DNA of 64,000 nucleotides from Erwinia aphidicola (GCF_024169515.1 NZ_JAMKCQ010000001.1:1612001-1676000), one strand, 5' to 3'. Positions 25,034 to 35,483 are shown, counted from the stretch's first letter. The notes: a model not told the origin generated them from the sequence alone. Numbers and translations: made by a program.

Positions 25034-27103
25034 ATGACTGATAAAACTTTTCTGGTGGAAATTGGCACCGAAGAACTGCCTCCGAAAGCGCTGCGCAGCC
25101 TTGCCGAGTCCTTCGCTGCCAACGTGACCGCCGAGCTGGATGCTGCGGGCCTGGCCCACGGTGAAGTGAGCTGGTTCGCGGCCCCGCGCCGTCTGGCGCT
25201 GAAAGTCGCCAGGCTGAGCGCCGCACAGCCGGATCGCGAAGTTGAAAAACGTGGCCCGGCAATCCAGGCGGCATTCGACGCCAACGGCGTGGCAACCAAA
25301 GCGGCCGAAGGCTGGGCGCGCGGCTGCGGCATCACCGTTGACCAGGCCGAGCGCCTGAGCACCGATAAAGGCGAGTGGCTGATGTACCGCGCACAGGTGA
25401 CGGGCGAAAGCGCCCAGGCTCTGCTGCCGGCGATGATTGCCACCTCCCTCGCTAAGCTGCCGATCCCGAAACTGATGCGCTGGGGTGCTTCCGAGGTGCA
25501 GTTCGTGCGCCCGGTCCACACCGTCACGCTGCTGCTGGGCGATGAGCTGATCCCGGCGAAAATCCTCGGTATCGACTCTGCCCGCACTATTCGCGGCCAC
25601 CGCTTTATGGGCGAGCCGGAGTTCACCATCGATAATGCCGATCAGTATCCGCAGATCCTGGTCGAGCGCGGCAAGGTCCAGCCGGACTTCGAAGCGCGTA
25701 AAGCGATGATCAAAGCCGGTGCGGAACAAGCCGCCGCGCAGATTGGCGGCGTCGCCGACCTGAGCGAAAGCCTGCTGGAAGAGGTGACCTCGCTGGTTGA
25801 GTGGCCGGTCGTGCTGACGGCGAAGTTTGAAGAGAAGTTCCTCGCGGTTCCGGCGGAAGCGCTGGTCTACACCATGAAGGGCGACCAGAAGTACTTCCCG
25901 GTGTACGACAATGCGGGCAAGCTGCTGCCGAACTTTATCTTCGTCACCAACATCGAGTCGAAAGACCCGCAGCAGATTATCTCCGGTAACGAGAAAGTGG
26001 TGCGCCCGCGCCTCGCCGACGCCGAGTTCTTCTTCAACAGCGACCGTAAGCGCCGCCTGGAGGATAACCTGCCGCGTCTGGAGACCGTGCTGTTCCAGAA
26101 AGAGCTGGGTACGCTGCGCGATAAGACCGATCGTATTCAGGCGCTGGCGGGCTGGATTGCCGCACAGATTGGTGCAGATGTGAATCACGCCACCCGTGCT
26201 GGCCTGCTCTCCAAGTGCGACCTGATGACCAACATGGTGTTTGAGTTCACCGACACTCAGGGCGTGATGGGCATGCACTACGCGCGTCACGACGGCGAAG
26301 CCGAAGACGTGGCGGTGGCGCTGAACGAGCAGTATCAGCCGCGCTTTGCCGGTGACGATCTGCCGTCTAACCCGGTAGCCTGTGCGCTGGCGATTGCCGA
26401 TAAGATGGATACCCTGGCAGGCATCTTTGGTATTGGTCAGCATCCGAAAGGCGATAAAGACCCGTTCGCACTGCGCCGCGCCGCGCTGGGCGTGCTGCGT
26501 ATTATCGTTGAGAAGAACCTGCCTCTCGACCTGCAGACCCTGACGGAAGAAGCCGTGCGCCTGTACGGCAGCAAGCTGTCGAACGCCAAAGCGGTGGATG
26601 AAGTGATCGACTTTATGCTCGGTCGTTTCCGCACCTGGTATCAGGAAGAGGGCCACAGCGTGGATACTATCCAGGCCGTGCTGGCTCGTCGCCCGACCCG
26701 CCCTGCTGACTTTAATGCCCGCATGCGAGCGGTGTCTCACTTCCGCACGCTGGATGAAGCAGCCAGCCTGGCGGCCGCCAACAAGCGCGTCTCCAACATT
26801 CTGGCGAAGGCAACCGAGCCGCTGAACGACAGCGTGCAGGCGTCGCTGCTGAAAGAGAATGAAGAGATTAAGCTGGCGACCTACGTCTCCGCGCTGAGCA
26901 GCAAACTGGCACCGTTCTTCGCCGAAGGCCGTTACCAGGATGCGCTGATCGAGCTGGCCCAGCTGCGTGAAGCGGTGGATAACTTCTTTGATAAGGTGAT
27001 GGTGAATGCCGAAGAGAAAGAAGTGCGTATCAACCGTCTGACGCTGCTGGCGAAACTGCGCGAGCTGTTCCTGCAGGTGGCGGATATCTCGCTGCTGCAG
27101 TAA
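25034..27103 (+). CDS. glyS: glycyl-tRNA synthetase beta subunit
   Basis: 689 aa, same length as E. coli GlyS. Begins [20 protein letters not shown], the canonical N-terminus. It contains the HD-like region ([26 protein letters not shown]) and a C-terminal anticodon-binding-like domain. It binds tRNA-Gly and is essential for the alpha subunit. Same operon as glyQ. It is followed by the repeat cluster at 27111-27289 rather than a simple terminator. Confidence 0.97.
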   Translation: MTDKTFLVEIGTEELPPKALRSLAESFAANVTAELDAAGLAHGEVSWFAAPRRLALKVARLSAAQPDREVEKRGPAIQAAFDANGVATKAAEGWARGCGITVDQAERLSTDKGEWLMYRAQVTGESAQALLPAMIATSLAKLPIPKLMRWGASEVQFVRPVHTVTLLLGDELIPAKILGIDSARTIRGHRFMGEPEFTIDNADQYPQILVERGKVQPDFEARKAMIKAGAEQAAAQIGGVADLSESLLEEVTSLVEWPVVLTAKFEEKFLAVPAEALVYTMKGDQKYFPVYDNAGKLLPNFIFVTNIESKDPQQIISGNEKVVRPRLADAEFFFNSDRKRRLEDNLPRLETVLFQKELGTLRDKTDRIQALAGWIAAQIGADVNHATRAGLLSKCDLMTNMVFEFTDTQGVMGMHYARHDGEAEDVAVALNEQYQPRFAGDDLPSNPVACALAIADKMDTLAGIFGIGQHPKGDKDPFALRRAALGVLRIIVEKNLPLDLQTLTEEAVRLYGSKLSNAKAVDEVIDFMLGRFRTWYQEEGHSVDTIQAVLARRPTRPADFNARMRAVSHFRTLDEAASLAAANKRVSNILAKATEPLNDSVQASLLKENEEIKLATYVSALSSKLAPFFAEGRYQDALIELAQLREAVDNFFDKVMVNAEEKEVRINRLTLLAKLRELFLQVADISLLQ

Positions 27104-27110
27104 CCTTTGC

Positions 27111-27194
27111 GGGCGGACCGGAAAAGAGGGTCCGCCCCTACATGATTGAGGTTGCCCCGAACCGTAGGGGGCGACCTTCTTTTTCGGTCGCCCC
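27111..27194. repeat. two REP-like hairpins after glyS
   Basis: 27111-27137: stem GGGCGGACC/GGTCCGCCC with loop GGAAAAGAG. 27168-27194: stem GGGGCGACC/GGTCGCCCC with loop TTCTTTTTC (the reverse-complement loop type). The stems differ but remain fully paired. Confidence 0.85.
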
Positions 27195-27289
27195 GTGTTG
27201 AGGGTTTGTACCCGCCGTCATGAAGACCATTTTTTCCGGTCGCCCCGCGTTGAGGGTTTGCACCCGCCGTCATGAAGACCATTTTTTCC
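27186..27289. repeat. 52-bp tandem duplication plus partial third copy
   Basis: Units 27186-27237 and 27238-27289 each begin GGTCGCCCCG and end CATTTTTTCC. They differ at two positions (T/C at unit positions 11 and 24). A third copy starts GGTCGCCCCGT at 27290 and then diverges. The unit embeds one arm of the adjacent hairpin. Confidence 0.9.
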
Positions 27290-27388
27290 GGTCGCCCCGT
27301 ATTCCGTTCATCCTGTTTTACAATTCCTCCTTGCCCCTGGCGCCTCATTTCCCTACCCTGTGCGGTTTTTGCCAACCAGGTAGACACT

Positions 27389-28435
27389 ATGCACTCCTCT
27401 GGATTCGCTGCCAAAGCAGCTAACACCCCGCTGGAACCTTTCGAATTTACCCGCCGCGATGTACAGCCAGGCGACGTGCTGATCGACATTCACTACTGCG
27501 GCGTCTGCCATTCTGACCTGCATATGGCGCGTAACGAGTGGGGCGTCAGCCAGTTCCCGCTGGTGCCTGGCCATGAAATTGTCGGGCGCGTCATCAGCAC
27601 CGGCCACGCGGTCAGCCACGTGAAAGCGGGCGATCTGGTCGGCGTCGGCGTCATGGTCGACTCCTGCGGCCACTGCGCGCAGTGCCATAGCGGTGAGGAG
27701 CAGTATTGCGAAGCGGGCTTTACCGCGACCTATAACGGCGAAGAGAAAATCATCGGCGGCAAAACCTTCGGCGGCTATGCCGATAACATCGTCGTCGACG
27801 GCAAATTCGTGGTCAGCGTGCCGGAAAACCTCGAGCTGAGCGCCGTGGCGCCGCTGCTGTGCGCGGGCGTGACCACCTGGTCGCCGCTGAAGCACTGGAA
27901 CATCCAGCCGGGCCAGCGTGTTGGGGTGATCGGTCTGGGTGGCCTGGGGCATATGGCGGTCAAGCTGGCGCATGCGCTGGGCGCGGAAGTGGTGCTGTTT
28001 ACCACCTCCCCCGCGAAGGGGGCAGATGCGCTGCGCCTCGGGGCGACGCAGGTTGTGGTCTCCAAAGACGCGGAGCAGATGGCGAGCGTGGCGAACAGCC
28101 TGGATATGATCCTCGACTGCGTGGCCGCCCCGCACGACCTCGACCCTTACCTCAATGCGCTGAGAACCAACGGTCATCTGGTGCTGGTCGGCATTCCTGA
28201 CGCACCGCACAAATCGCCGAACGTCACCCCTGTGGTATTTAAGCGCCTGAGCATTTCCGGCACTTCAATCGGCAGCATCAAAGAGACGCAGGAGATGCTC
28301 GATTTTTGCGGCCAGCATAATATCGTGTCCGAGGTGGAAGTGATCCGTCTTGATCAGGTCGAGCAGGCGTTTGAGCGCATGCTGAAGGGCGATGTGAAGT
28401 ACCGTTTTGTCATTGATATGAAAGCCGGGAAGTAA
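27389..28435 (+). CDS. zinc-dependent alcohol dehydrogenase/aldehyde reductase, YahK-like
   Basis: 348 aa from ATG 27389; a longer frame reads through the tandem repeats and is rejected. Cinnamyl-alcohol-dehydrogenase subfamily of the MDR superfamily. It has the catalytic zinc motif YCGVCHSDLH and GHEIVG, four structural-zinc cysteines in CGHCAQCHSGEEQYC, and the nucleotide-binding GLGGLGHMAVKLA. It is close to E. coli YahK, an NADPH-dependent reductase of broad aldehydes. It lies between glyS and yiaG, where E. coli has cspA/hok genes, so it is an accessory insertion. Confidence 0.9.
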   Translation: MHSSGFAAKAANTPLEPFEFTRRDVQPGDVLIDIHYCGVCHSDLHMARNEWGVSQFPLVPGHEIVGRVISTGHAVSHVKAGDLVGVGVMVDSCGHCAQCHSGEEQYCEAGFTATYNGEEKIIGGKTFGGYADNIVVDGKFVVSVPENLELSAVAPLLCAGVTTWSPLKHWNIQPGQRVGVIGLGGLGHMAVKLAHALGAEVVLFTTSPAKGADALRLGATQVVVSKDAEQMASVANSLDMILDCVAAPHDLDPYLNALRTNGHLVLVGIPDAPHKSPNVTPVVFKRLSISGTSIGSIKETQEMLDFCGQHNIVSEVEVIRLDQVEQAFERMLKGDVKYRFVIDMKAGK

Positions 28436-28450
28436 GCCTTAAAAACCAAA

Positions 28451-28472
28451 AACCCGCCTCGGGGCGGGTTTC
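28451..28472 (+). terminator. bidirectional terminator between the dehydrogenase gene and yiaG
   Basis: AAACCCGCC/GGGCGGGTTT stem, AAAAA before it and TTTCTTC after it, so usable by both convergent genes. Confidence 0.8.
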
Positions 28473-28477
28473 TTCTG

Positions 28478-28774
28478 CTAGCCCAGCAGCTGTCTGCCAA
28501 GGCAAGGATTCGAATGTAATAACTTCATTAATTTCTGTGCACTGCCTGATGGCCTGGTGCGGTTTGCCTCCCAGCTTTTCACCGACGAAACGCTCACGCC
28601 TAATGCCTGGGCAAACTCACCTATCTGCATGCCGGTAATTTCCCGAACGCGCTTAGGCTCGGGGAGATTCACCTCGCTTTTCGCTACGGGTGCGGCCTGC
28701 ATCATCACTTCACGCGTTAACACTATCTGCTCCAGACTGGACAGCAGCTCCGACATAGGATCTTTCAACTCCAT
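28478..28774 (-). CDS. yiaG: HTH-type transcriptional regulator YiaG
   Basis: 98 aa (E. coli YiaG 96). It begins MELKDPMSELLSSLEQIV, matching YiaG, and ends with a Cro/C1-type HTH (IGEFAQALGVSVSSVKSWEANRTRPSG). This kind resembles HigA antitoxins, but no toxin gene is adjacent, so it is an orphan regulator. Start ATG 28772-28774. The regulon is unknown. Confidence 0.88.
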   Translation of the reverse strand: MELKDPMSELLSSLEQIVLTREVMMQAAPVAKSEVNLPEPKRVREITGMQIGEFAQALGVSVSSVKSWEANRTRPSGSAQKLMKLLHSNPCLGRQLLG

Positions 28775-29104
28775 AAGCACTCCTCAAAAACTCACATCAC
28801 GTGAACAACCAGAGGGGGGAGAACCTGATTCTCAGGTTCTGAATGCTGGCATACAACAGCCGCTGGGGAGCTTTTAAGGCAGCACAGGGAAATGCCAGAG
28901 ACTTAAGTATGGGATCAATTCTGTGAAGCGGAGCCATATTTTATGCTTATTTTTCAAACTTGCTTAAAATCAGCTAACTGGGGTCACAACAATCAGAAGA
29001 ATCGCGCTATCCGCTATCCATCAAAAGTGAATTGGACTATTCTTTACCCAGAATTTATCTGTCAGCCAATTCGGTAAGTACTTGTTAACAGGAGTTAATT
29101 TTTT
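28775..29104. promoter_or_regulatory. 330-bp divergent control region of yiaG and yiaF
   Basis: AT-rich. Holds a perfect hairpin AGAACCTGA-ttc-TCAGGTTCT (28820-28840), placed where it could be a yiaG operator. No other gene or RNA is seen. Confidence 0.4.
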
Positions 29105-29821
29105 ATGACTACAGGAACATCACGCATCTGGACGCGTCTGCTGGTGCCATTTATGGCACTGTTTCTGGTGTTGCAGCTAACCGGCTGTGGCGACAAAGAA
29201 GCCGATCAGCGTAAAGCCTTCATCGATTTTCTGCAAAATACCGCAATGCGCAGCGGTGAACACCTGCCGAGCCTGAGTGAAGATCAGAAGCAGAAATTTG
29301 GCGCTTACGTCAGCGACTACGCGATTATTTACGGCTTCTCCCAGCAGGTGAATAAAGCGGTCGATTCCGGCCTGAAGCCGGTGGTGGACGAACTGTCTGC
29401 TATCCGTACTCCGCAAGATTACCTGACGCGCCGCGACTCGCTGCGCCAGGCGAGCGGTTCACTGGGCGTGCTGGCCCAGCAGATCCAGGCCGCGAAGACG
29501 CAGGCCGACAGCAGCAAGGGTGCCCTTAAGCAGCCGGAAGAGCTGAAGACGGTGTATGACAACGTCTATAACAAAGTGGTGACTCAGCCTGCTGCTTCGC
29601 TGGCCCCGCTGTTACCGGCGCTGCAGACGCTGAGCCAGGACGCGGTACAGACGGGTGATTTCCTGCAGCAGCAGGGGACTCGCGTCAGCTTCAACGGCTC
29701 GACGGTACAGTTCCCGACGCAGGAGCAGGCCACGCAGTACAACACGTTGATGAGCAACCTGAGCGCGAATGCTCAGGCGCTGCCGCAGGCACAAAGTGCA
29801 TTGCAGGGTGGTTTCCAGTAA
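29105..29821 (+). CDS. yiaF: DUF3053 lipoprotein YiaF
   Basis: 238 aa, lipoprotein signal with lipobox LTGC (Cys28). It matches E. coli YiaF in the mature start (DKEADQRKAFIDFLQNT, MRSGE, VSDYAI-YG-SQQVN). Predicted mostly alpha-helical and periplasmic, anchored by lipid; function unknown. Next to yiaG as in E. coli. Confidence 0.9.
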   Translation: MTTGTSRIWTRLLVPFMALFLVLQLTGCGDKEADQRKAFIDFLQNTAMRSGEHLPSLSEDQKQKFGAYVSDYAIIYGFSQQVNKAVDSGLKPVVDELSAIRTPQDYLTRRDSLRQASGSLGVLAQQIQAAKTQADSSKGALKQPEELKTVYDNVYNKVVTQPAASLAPLLPALQTLSQDAVQTGDFLQQQGTRVSFNGSTVQFPTQEQATQYNTLMSNLSANAQALPQAQSALQGGFQ

Positions 29822-29830
29822 GTCATTCGT

Positions 29831-29856
29831 CAGGGCCGGAGATCTTCGGCCCTTTC
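29831..29856 (+). terminator. yiaF terminator
   Basis: AGGGCCG-gagatctt-CGGCCCT hairpin followed by TTCTCTCTCTTT, 10 bp past the yiaF stop. Confidence 0.7.
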
Positions 29857-29967
29857 TCTCTCTTTCACGCCAATAATTAATTTCCTGCCGTAATTTTATT
29901 ACATCAGAGTCGACCGGCAGATTGATCGGCCAATGAAGTGTGATCTGGCGCGTTTTGCCTCAAAATA

Positions 29968-30147
29968 TTTTGTGACTTGAATCACAAAAAGGCTACAAAG
30001 CCACAACGTTAATTTGTGATTCATGTCACATCAATACGCTACAATTGATTAATTTTCAGGCTAAGTCCTTTTGCTACAGTGAATAAATGTGATCTTAGTC
30101 ACTAAAAAACCCCATCTACCCCACCCTTCATAGTGATCTGTATCACA
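29968..30147 (+). promoter_or_regulatory. mtl control region with four CRP sites
   Basis: Four TGTGA-N6-TCACA type sites are seen: 29971-29986 (CTTGAA spacer, perfect), 30015-30030 (TTCATG, perfect), 30088-30103 (TGTGA/TCACT) and 30132-30147 (AGTGA/TCACA). Centres are 44, 73 and 44 bp apart. E. coli mtlA also has a CRP-site array controlled with MtlR, giving catabolite repression. A -10 is not clear in 30150-30240. The first part (29857-29967) holds a CRP half-site only. Confidence 0.88.
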
Positions 30148-30295
30148 CTTTAGCCCGCCGCTACGCAGCACCATATCCGCGTGATAAAGTCCGCCTGCAT
30201 ACAGTGATACTGACGGTTTAACCCGCTGTCACGTCTAAAACAAAAATCAACGCGCTCTCTTATTGTCAGCGCGTACCAATAAGGGGTGTTTGTTT

Positions 30296-32227
30296 ATGTC
30301 CTCATCAGATATCAAGATCAAGGTTCAGAACTTTGGTCGCTTTCTGAGCAACATGGTAATGCCGAATATCGGGGCGTTTATCGCCTGGGGTATTATCACC
30401 GCGCTGTTTATTCCAACCGGATGGCTGCCAAACGAAACCATGGCGAAGCTGGTTGGTCCGATGATTACCTATCTGCTGCCGCTGCTGATCGGTTATACCG
30501 GTGGCCGCCTGGTTGGCGGCGATCGCGGTGGCGTGGTCGGTGCGATTACCACCATGGGTGTGATTGTCGGTGCCGACATGCCAATGTTCCTCGGCTCGAT
30601 GATTGCCGGTCCACTGGGCGGCTGGGCAATTAAAACCTTCGACCGTCAGATTGATGGCAAGATCAAATCTGGCTTCGAGATGCTGGTGAACAACTTCTCT
30701 GCCGGTATCATTGGCATGCTGCTGGCCATCCTCGCTTTCCTGGCGATTGGTCCACTGGTTGAAGGTCTGTCGCATATTCTCGCCGCGGGCGTGAATCTGA
30801 TGGTGCAGAACAACCTGCTGCCGCTGACCTCTATCTTCGTTGAGCCGGCTAAAATTCTGTTCCTGAATAACGCCATCAACCACGGTATCTTCTCGCCGCT
30901 GGGTATCCAGCAGGCCAGCGAAGCCGGTAAGTCGATCTTCTTCCTGATCGAAGCGAACCCAGGCCCGGGTATGGGCGTGCTGATGGCGTATATGTTCTTC
31001 GGCCGCGGCAATGCCAAACAGTCCGCCGGTGGCGCGGCAATCATCCACTTCTTCGGTGGTATCCACGAAATCTACTTCCCGTACGTGCTGATGAACCCGC
31101 GCCTGATTCTGGCGGTTATCCTCGGTGGTATGACCGGCGTGTTCACGCTGACTCTGCTGAACGGCGGCCTGGTGTCCCCGGCTTCTCCGGGCTCTATCCT
31201 GGCGGTGCTGGCAATGACGCCAAAAGGCGCCTACTTCGCGAACATCGCCGCGATTGTCGCTGCTTTTGCTGTCTCCTTCGTGGTCTCTGCCATCCTGCTG
31301 AAAACCAGCAAAGTGAAAGAAGATGACGATATTGAAGCCGCGGCTCGCCGTGTGCAGGAGATGAAAGCCCAGTCTAAAGGTCAGAGTGCGGCCGGCGTTG
31401 CCGCTGCTGATGGCCTGCACGGTGACCTGAGCCACGTGCGCAAAATCATCGTAGCCTGTGATGCCGGTATGGGCTCCAGCGCCATGGGTGCAGGCGTGCT
31501 GCGTAAGAAAGTGAACGATGCTGGTCTGACTGCGGTTTCCGTTACCAACATGGCGATTAACAGCCTGCCGGGCGACGTTGACCTGGTGATCACCCACCGC
31601 GACCTGACCGAACGTGCGATGCGCCAGGCCCCTCATGCCCAGCACATCTCGCTGACTAACTTCCTCGACAGCGGCCTGTACACCGACCTGACTGCACGCC
31701 TGGTGGAAGCCGGACGCAGCGCCGACCATCGTGAGAAAGTCAGCGCGACGCTGAACGACAGCTTCGATGATGGCCAGGACCACCTGTTCAAACTGAGCGC
31801 CAGTAACATCTTCCTCGGCAACGTTGCGACGGATAAAGAGCAGGCGATCCGCTTTGCCGGTGAGCAGCTGGTGAAAGGCGGCTACGTTGAGCCGGAATAT
31901 GTGGAGGCGATGCTGGCGCGTGAAAAACTGACGCCAACCTACCTAGGCGAATCCATTGCCGTGCCGCACGGCACCGTGGAAGCGAAAGACCGCGTGCTGA
32001 AAACCGGCGTCGTGTTCTGTCAGTATCCGCAGGGCGTTCACTTCGGTGAAGAGCCGGAAGATATTGCCCGCCTGGTGATCGGTATTGCCGCGCGCAATAA
32101 CGAACACATCCAGGTGATTACCAGCCTGACTAACGCGCTCGACGATGACAGCGTGATTGCCCGCCTGGCCAGCACCACCGACGTGCAGGAAGTTCTCGAC
32201 CTGCTGTCAGGTAAAACCAGCGCCTGA
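30296..32227 (+). CDS. mtlA: mannitol-specific PTS enzyme IICBA
   Basis: 643 aa (E. coli 637) from ATG 30296. IIC membrane domain (about residues 1-340) with [18 protein letters not shown] domain with phospho-cysteine in [15 protein letters not shown] (about residue 390). IIA domain with the phospho-histidine in [12 protein letters not shown] near the C-terminus. It imports and phosphorylates mannitol to mannitol-1-P. First gene of mtlADR. Confidence 0.97.
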   Translation: MSSSDIKIKVQNFGRFLSNMVMPNIGAFIAWGIITALFIPTGWLPNETMAKLVGPMITYLLPLLIGYTGGRLVGGDRGGVVGAITTMGVIVGADMPMFLGSMIAGPLGGWAIKTFDRQIDGKIKSGFEMLVNNFSAGIIGMLLAILAFLAIGPLVEGLSHILAAGVNLMVQNNLLPLTSIFVEPAKILFLNNAINHGIFSPLGIQQASEAGKSIFFLIEANPGPGMGVLMAYMFFGRGNAKQSAGGAAIIHFFGGIHEIYFPYVLMNPRLILAVILGGMTGVFTLTLLNGGLVSPASPGSILAVLAMTPKGAYFANIAAIVAAFAVSFVVSAILLKTSKVKEDDDIEAAARRVQEMKAQSKGQSAAGVAAADGLHGDLSHVRKIIVACDAGMGSSAMGAGVLRKKVNDAGLTAVSVTNMAINSLPGDVDLVITHRDLTERAMRQAPHAQHISLTNFLDSGLYTDLTARLVEAGRSADHREKVSATLNDSFDDGQDHLFKLSASNIFLGNVATDKEQAIRFAGEQLVKGGYVEPEYVEAMLAREKLTPTYLGESIAVPHGTVEAKDRVLKTGVVFCQYPQGVHFGEEPEDIARLVIGIAARNNEHIQVITSLTNALDDDSVIARLASTTDVQEVLDLLSGKTSA

Positions 32228-32253
32228 GCCGGTTGAAGTCAATACCTCCCTGG

Positions 32254-32280
32254 GGGCTGGGCATGCCCGGCCCTTTTTTG
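32254..32280 (+). terminator. palindrome plus T-tract between mtlA and mtlD
   Basis: GGGCTGGGCATGCCCGGCCC (one wobble pair) is followed directly by TTTTTTG, the form of an intrinsic terminator, inside the operon. A second GGGCATGCCC follows at 32285-32294. It probably gives partial termination or 3' protection of mtlA mRNA. Same core as the other GGCATGCC repeats. Confidence 0.65.
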
Positions 32281-32324
32281 CTTTGGGCATGCCCGACCTT
32301 TCCATTTTTGATACGGGAATAATT

Positions 32325-33473
32325 ATGAAAGCATTACATTTTGGCGCCGGAAATATCGGCCGTGGCTTTATCGGTAAACTGCTGGCGGATGCCGGTATAC
32401 AGCTCACCTTCGCGGATGTGAATCAGGTGGTACTGGATGCCCTCAACGCGCGCGGAGAATATCCGGTTCACGTCGTCGGTGAGCAGGCGCAGGTTGAGAT
32501 CGTTAAAGGGGTAAACGCGGTTAACAGCACCAGCGATGACATTATCACGCTGGTCGCAGAGGTTGATATCGTTACCACGGCAGTTGGCCCACAGATCCTT
32601 GAGCGCATTGCCGCTGGCATTGCCAAAGGGCTGGCCAAACGCAGTGATAGCGCTAATTCCCGTCCGCTCAATATCATCGCCTGTGAAAATATGGTGCGCG
32701 GCACCACGCAGCTGAAAGGCCACGTGCTGAAGGCGCTGCCAGAGCAGTATCACGCCTGGGTTGAAGAGCATGTCGGCTTTGTTGACTCTGCCGTTGACCG
32801 CATCGTGCCGCCGTCAGAAGCAGGCAACAGCGACCCGCTGGAAGTCACCGTGGAGACCTTCAGCGAGTGGATTGTCGATAAGACCCAGTTCAAAGGCGCG
32901 CTGCCTGATATTCCCGGCATGGAGCTGACGGACAATCTGATGGCGTTCGTCGAACGTAAGCTGTTCACGCTGAACACTGGCCATGCCATTACCGCTTACC
33001 TTGGCCAGCTGGCCGGGCATAACACCATCCGCGAAGCGATTCTCGATGAGAAAGTGCGGAAAGTGGTGCAGGGCGCGATGGAAGAGAGCGGTGCCGTGCT
33101 GATTAAGCGCTATGGCTTTGACGCGGCAAAACACGCGGCGTACATCCAGAAAATCCTCGCTCGTTTCGAGAATCCCTACCTGAAAGATGATGTGGAACGC
33201 GTCGGCCGCCAGCCGCTGCGTAAACTGAGCGCGGGCGACCGTCTGATCAAGCCAACGCTCGGCACGCTGGAATATAACCTGCCGCACGATAATCTGGTGA
33301 CCGGTATCGCCGCTGCTCTGCACTACCGCAGCGATCAGGACCCGCAGGCGCAGGAACTCGCCGGGTTGCTGGCGCAGCAGGATGTTGCCAGCGTGCTGGC
33401 GCAGATCTCTGGCCTGCCTGCCGACAGCGATGTCGTCAAGGCGGTAGTGAAGGCCTGGAACGCTATGGCATAA
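32325..33473 (+). CDS. mtlD: mannitol-1-phosphate 5-dehydrogenase
   Basis: 382 aa as in E. coli, from ATG 32325; the longer frame runs through the palindromes and is rejected. N-terminal NAD fold [13 protein letters not shown] and the family motif [16 protein letters not shown] with lysine/histidine of the active site. It oxidises mannitol-1-P to fructose-6-P with NAD. Confidence 0.96.
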   Translation: MKALHFGAGNIGRGFIGKLLADAGIQLTFADVNQVVLDALNARGEYPVHVVGEQAQVEIVKGVNAVNSTSDDIITLVAEVDIVTTAVGPQILERIAAGIAKGLAKRSDSANSRPLNIIACENMVRGTTQLKGHVLKALPEQYHAWVEEHVGFVDSAVDRIVPPSEAGNSDPLEVTVETFSEWIVDKTQFKGALPDIPGMELTDNLMAFVERKLFTLNTGHAITAYLGQLAGHNTIREAILDEKVRKVVQGAMEESGAVLIKRYGFDAAKHAAYIQKILARFENPYLKDDVERVGRQPLRKLSAGDRLIKPTLGTLEYNLPHDNLVTGIAAALHYRSDQDPQAQELAGLLAQQDVASVLAQISGLPADSDVVKAVVKAWNAMA

Positions 33474-34093
33474 TGGTGCAAGCGCTCCTCACGGACGAAC
33501 AACCAGGGCACAGCACTGCTGTGCCCGCGCAGGCGTCCTTACGCCATATGAAAGATATGCAGGCACTCATGGAACAACCACAGGCTTTTGAAAATCGGGT
33601 GCTCGAACGCCTGAACGCCGGACGATCGGTAAGAAGTTTTCTGATCGCCGCCGTTGAACTGCTGGCTGAGGCCGTGAACATTCTGGTGGTGCAGGTGTTC
33701 CGTAAGGATGATTACGCCGTTAAGTATGCCGTAGAACCGCTGCTGCTCGGCGATGGCCCGCTGGGGGAACTCTCGGTGCGCCTGAAGCTGATTTATGGCC
33801 TCGGGATGATTAACCGCAACGAGTATGAAGACTGCGAGCTGCTGATGGCGCTGCGTGAAGAGCTGAATCATGACGGCAGCGAGTATCGCTTTACCGATGA
33901 TGAAATTCTCGGGCCCTTTGGCGAGCTGCACTGCGTTAGCGCGCTGCCGCCGCGCCCTGATTTTGCCAGTGACGATAGCGAGCTGCGCGCCATGCAGCAG
34001 CAGCGTTATCAGCAGGTGGTGCGCTCGACGATGGTGCTGTCCCTGACGACGTTAATCTCAGTGATCAGTCTTAAGCAGGCTTTTAAAAAGTAA
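33473..34093 (+). CDS. mtlR: mannitol operon repressor MtlR
   Basis: 206 aa; the ATG overlaps the mtlD stop by one base (TAATG). It matches E. coli MtlR from about residue 28 on (DMQALMEQPQAFENRVLERL; EVELLAEAVN-type helices; HDGSEYRFTDDEILGPFGEL) with a longer N-terminus. It represses mtlADR and has no classical HTH. Confidence 0.94.
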   Translation: MVQALLTDEQPGHSTAVPAQASLRHMKDMQALMEQPQAFENRVLERLNAGRSVRSFLIAAVELLAEAVNILVVQVFRKDDYAVKYAVEPLLLGDGPLGELSVRLKLIYGLGMINRNEYEDCELLMALREELNHDGSEYRFTDDEILGPFGELHCVSALPPRPDFASDDSELRAMQQQRYQQVVRSTMVLSLTTLISVISLKQAFKK

Positions 34094-34165
34094 CCCGCCC
34101 TTTCCCCCTTTGCCCCGCTTTCGTGTATCCTTTGCAGCAATGAATCAATTTAACGGTCAATCGCG

Positions 34166-34528
34166 ATGAAAGAACAAGTTAAGGCAGAAATCAAAGAGCT
34201 CAGCGACAAGCTGGATGCCCTTAATCACAAAGAACCCGGGCTGCTGGCCTCTGGCGAGAGCGAAAAGCTCGGCGAACTGCTGAAAGAGAAAGACAAGCTG
34301 GAAGCGGAAATCGAACGTCTGCGCGGCGTGCGTGCGGAAAACCTGAGTAAAGAAGCTCAGCAGCTGCAGCAGCTGCCGTTCAGCCGTGAAATCACCAAGA
34401 AAGAGCAGGCTAACATGGGCGCGCTGAAGAAGAGCGTGCGCGGCCTGATCGTGGTTCACCCAACGACTGCCCTGGGTCGAGAAATGGGCCTGAAAGTCAT
34501 GACTGGCTACGCTAAAACCCCATTCTAA
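34166..34528 (+). CDS. yibL: YibL, ribosome-associated small protein
   Basis: 120 aa as E. coli YibL. N-terminal coiled coil of charged heptads (residues 1-75), then conserved [32 protein letters not shown]. It lies after mtlR as in E. coli. YibL is reported to associate with ribosomes; role unclear. Weak Shine-Dalgarno. Confidence 0.93.
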   Translation: MKEQVKAEIKELSDKLDALNHKEPGLLASGESEKLGELLKEKDKLEAEIERLRGVRAENLSKEAQQLQQLPFSREITKKEQANMGALKKSVRGLIVVHPTTALGREMGLKVMTGYAKTPF

Positions 34529-34544
34529 GTGCCCAAAGCTGTAC

Positions 34545-34570
34545 GGGGAGCAGATTGCTGCTGTTCCCCA
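34545..34570 (+). terminator. hairpin after yibL
   Basis: GGGGAGCAG-att-GCTGCTGTTCCCC-type imperfect stem. The following 34571-34823 is AT-rich and leads into the LuxR-type gene; no further gene is seen. Confidence 0.5.
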
Positions 34571-34823
34571 GCCCTCTTGTACTCGTTCGTCTTACTCCCC
34601 CCTCCAGAATAAATATCGAAAAACATCAATAACGCGATAGTCGCGACTTTACTACTCGCTATTTTTTTATAAACAGAATTAAATATCGCAATTATCAAAT
34701 GAGAAAAAACTAACTACCGACAAAATAAACACGACGATATAATAGCCTACTCAGGATTAAATTAAGATTCGTAAGGATGCTTGTTTCGACTCAGGTAAGC
34801 GTCTTCTGTTAAGGACAATACAG

Positions 34824-35483
34824 GTGAGTGGCCATATGAGACAAAGTACAATAACCATTGTGGTAAACGATCCCAATCGCTTTTTCCAGGAAGGATTGAA
34901 GCTCTCTCTCTCTGCGAAATTAGCCACCGCCGAAACACATGCTGAGTTTACCGATTGCATCTTTAATACGCGGGCAAAAATGGTTTTTCTTGCTGAAGAT
35001 GCCTTGTCTATCGCCAATATCCACTATCTTAATCACCGCCTGCAAACACGCCCCTCCAGCGTGTTTATTATTCGTGATGGCGATGGTACGCAACAGGCAA
35101 CATCAGAGACAATGAAGAGCGACATTACTAATTATGTGCCCATTTATCGTGACTGGTCCGTCGAAAGCATTCTTGCCGTGGTGAGCGAAAAGCTCGATCA
35201 ACAACAAGATATCCGCAATATTTTCATCCCTACATGTTCTATACGCAGTGAAAATAATTTGACCAGAAGGGAAACCGAGATTCTGCGCTACCTGGCGCGA
35301 GGTATCAGTAACGGTGGCGTAGCGCGTTTTCTTCAAATTAGTGAGAAAACAGTGAGCGCTCATAAAAGAAATATTATGTCGAAGCTCAATATGATCCGCC
35401 CGGCTGAACTTAACTATTGGCTCATTCAGGAAGGGTGGTGTGAAGCCCGCTTTTCGAGTGAGTTAATGAGTAGCATTCAATAA
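34824..35483 (+). CDS. LuxR/FixJ-type regulator with degenerate receiver domain
   Basis: 219 aa from GTG 34824, with AAGGA 8 bp upstream (ATG 34836 is the alternative). The C-terminal HTH (about residues 146-205) is a good LuxR/GerE domain: LTRRETEILRYLARGISNGGVARFLQISEKTVSAHKRNIMSKLNM. The N-terminal about 120 residues resemble a receiver fold (ITIVVNDPNRFFQEGLKLSL) but the expected phospho-Asp and Lys are not evident. That is the RcsA/BglJ-like condition, which usually works as an auxiliary partner. AT-rich, unlike its neighbours. Followed after 70 bp by a lipoprotein-FKBP pair. Confidence 0.85.
   Translation: MSGHMRQSTITIVVNDPNRFFQEGLKLSLSAKLATAETHAEFTDCIFNTRAKMVFLAEDALSIANIHYLNHRLQTRPSSVFIIRDGDGTQQATSETMKSDITNYVPIYRDWSVESILAVVSEKLDQQQDIRNIFIPTCSIRSENNLTRRETEILRYLARGISNGGVARFLQISEKTVSAHKRNIMSKLNMIRPAELNYWLIQEGWCEARFSSELMSSIQ

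Noticed and set aside
24416..26740. 774-codon open frame antisense to glyQ-glyS
   Set aside because: A codon-bias shadow of the highly expressed glyQS genes; composition is His/Arg/Gln-rich and has no start context.
30305..31783. 492-codon frame antisense to mtlA
   Set aside because: Shadow of mtlA with no domain and an implausible composition.
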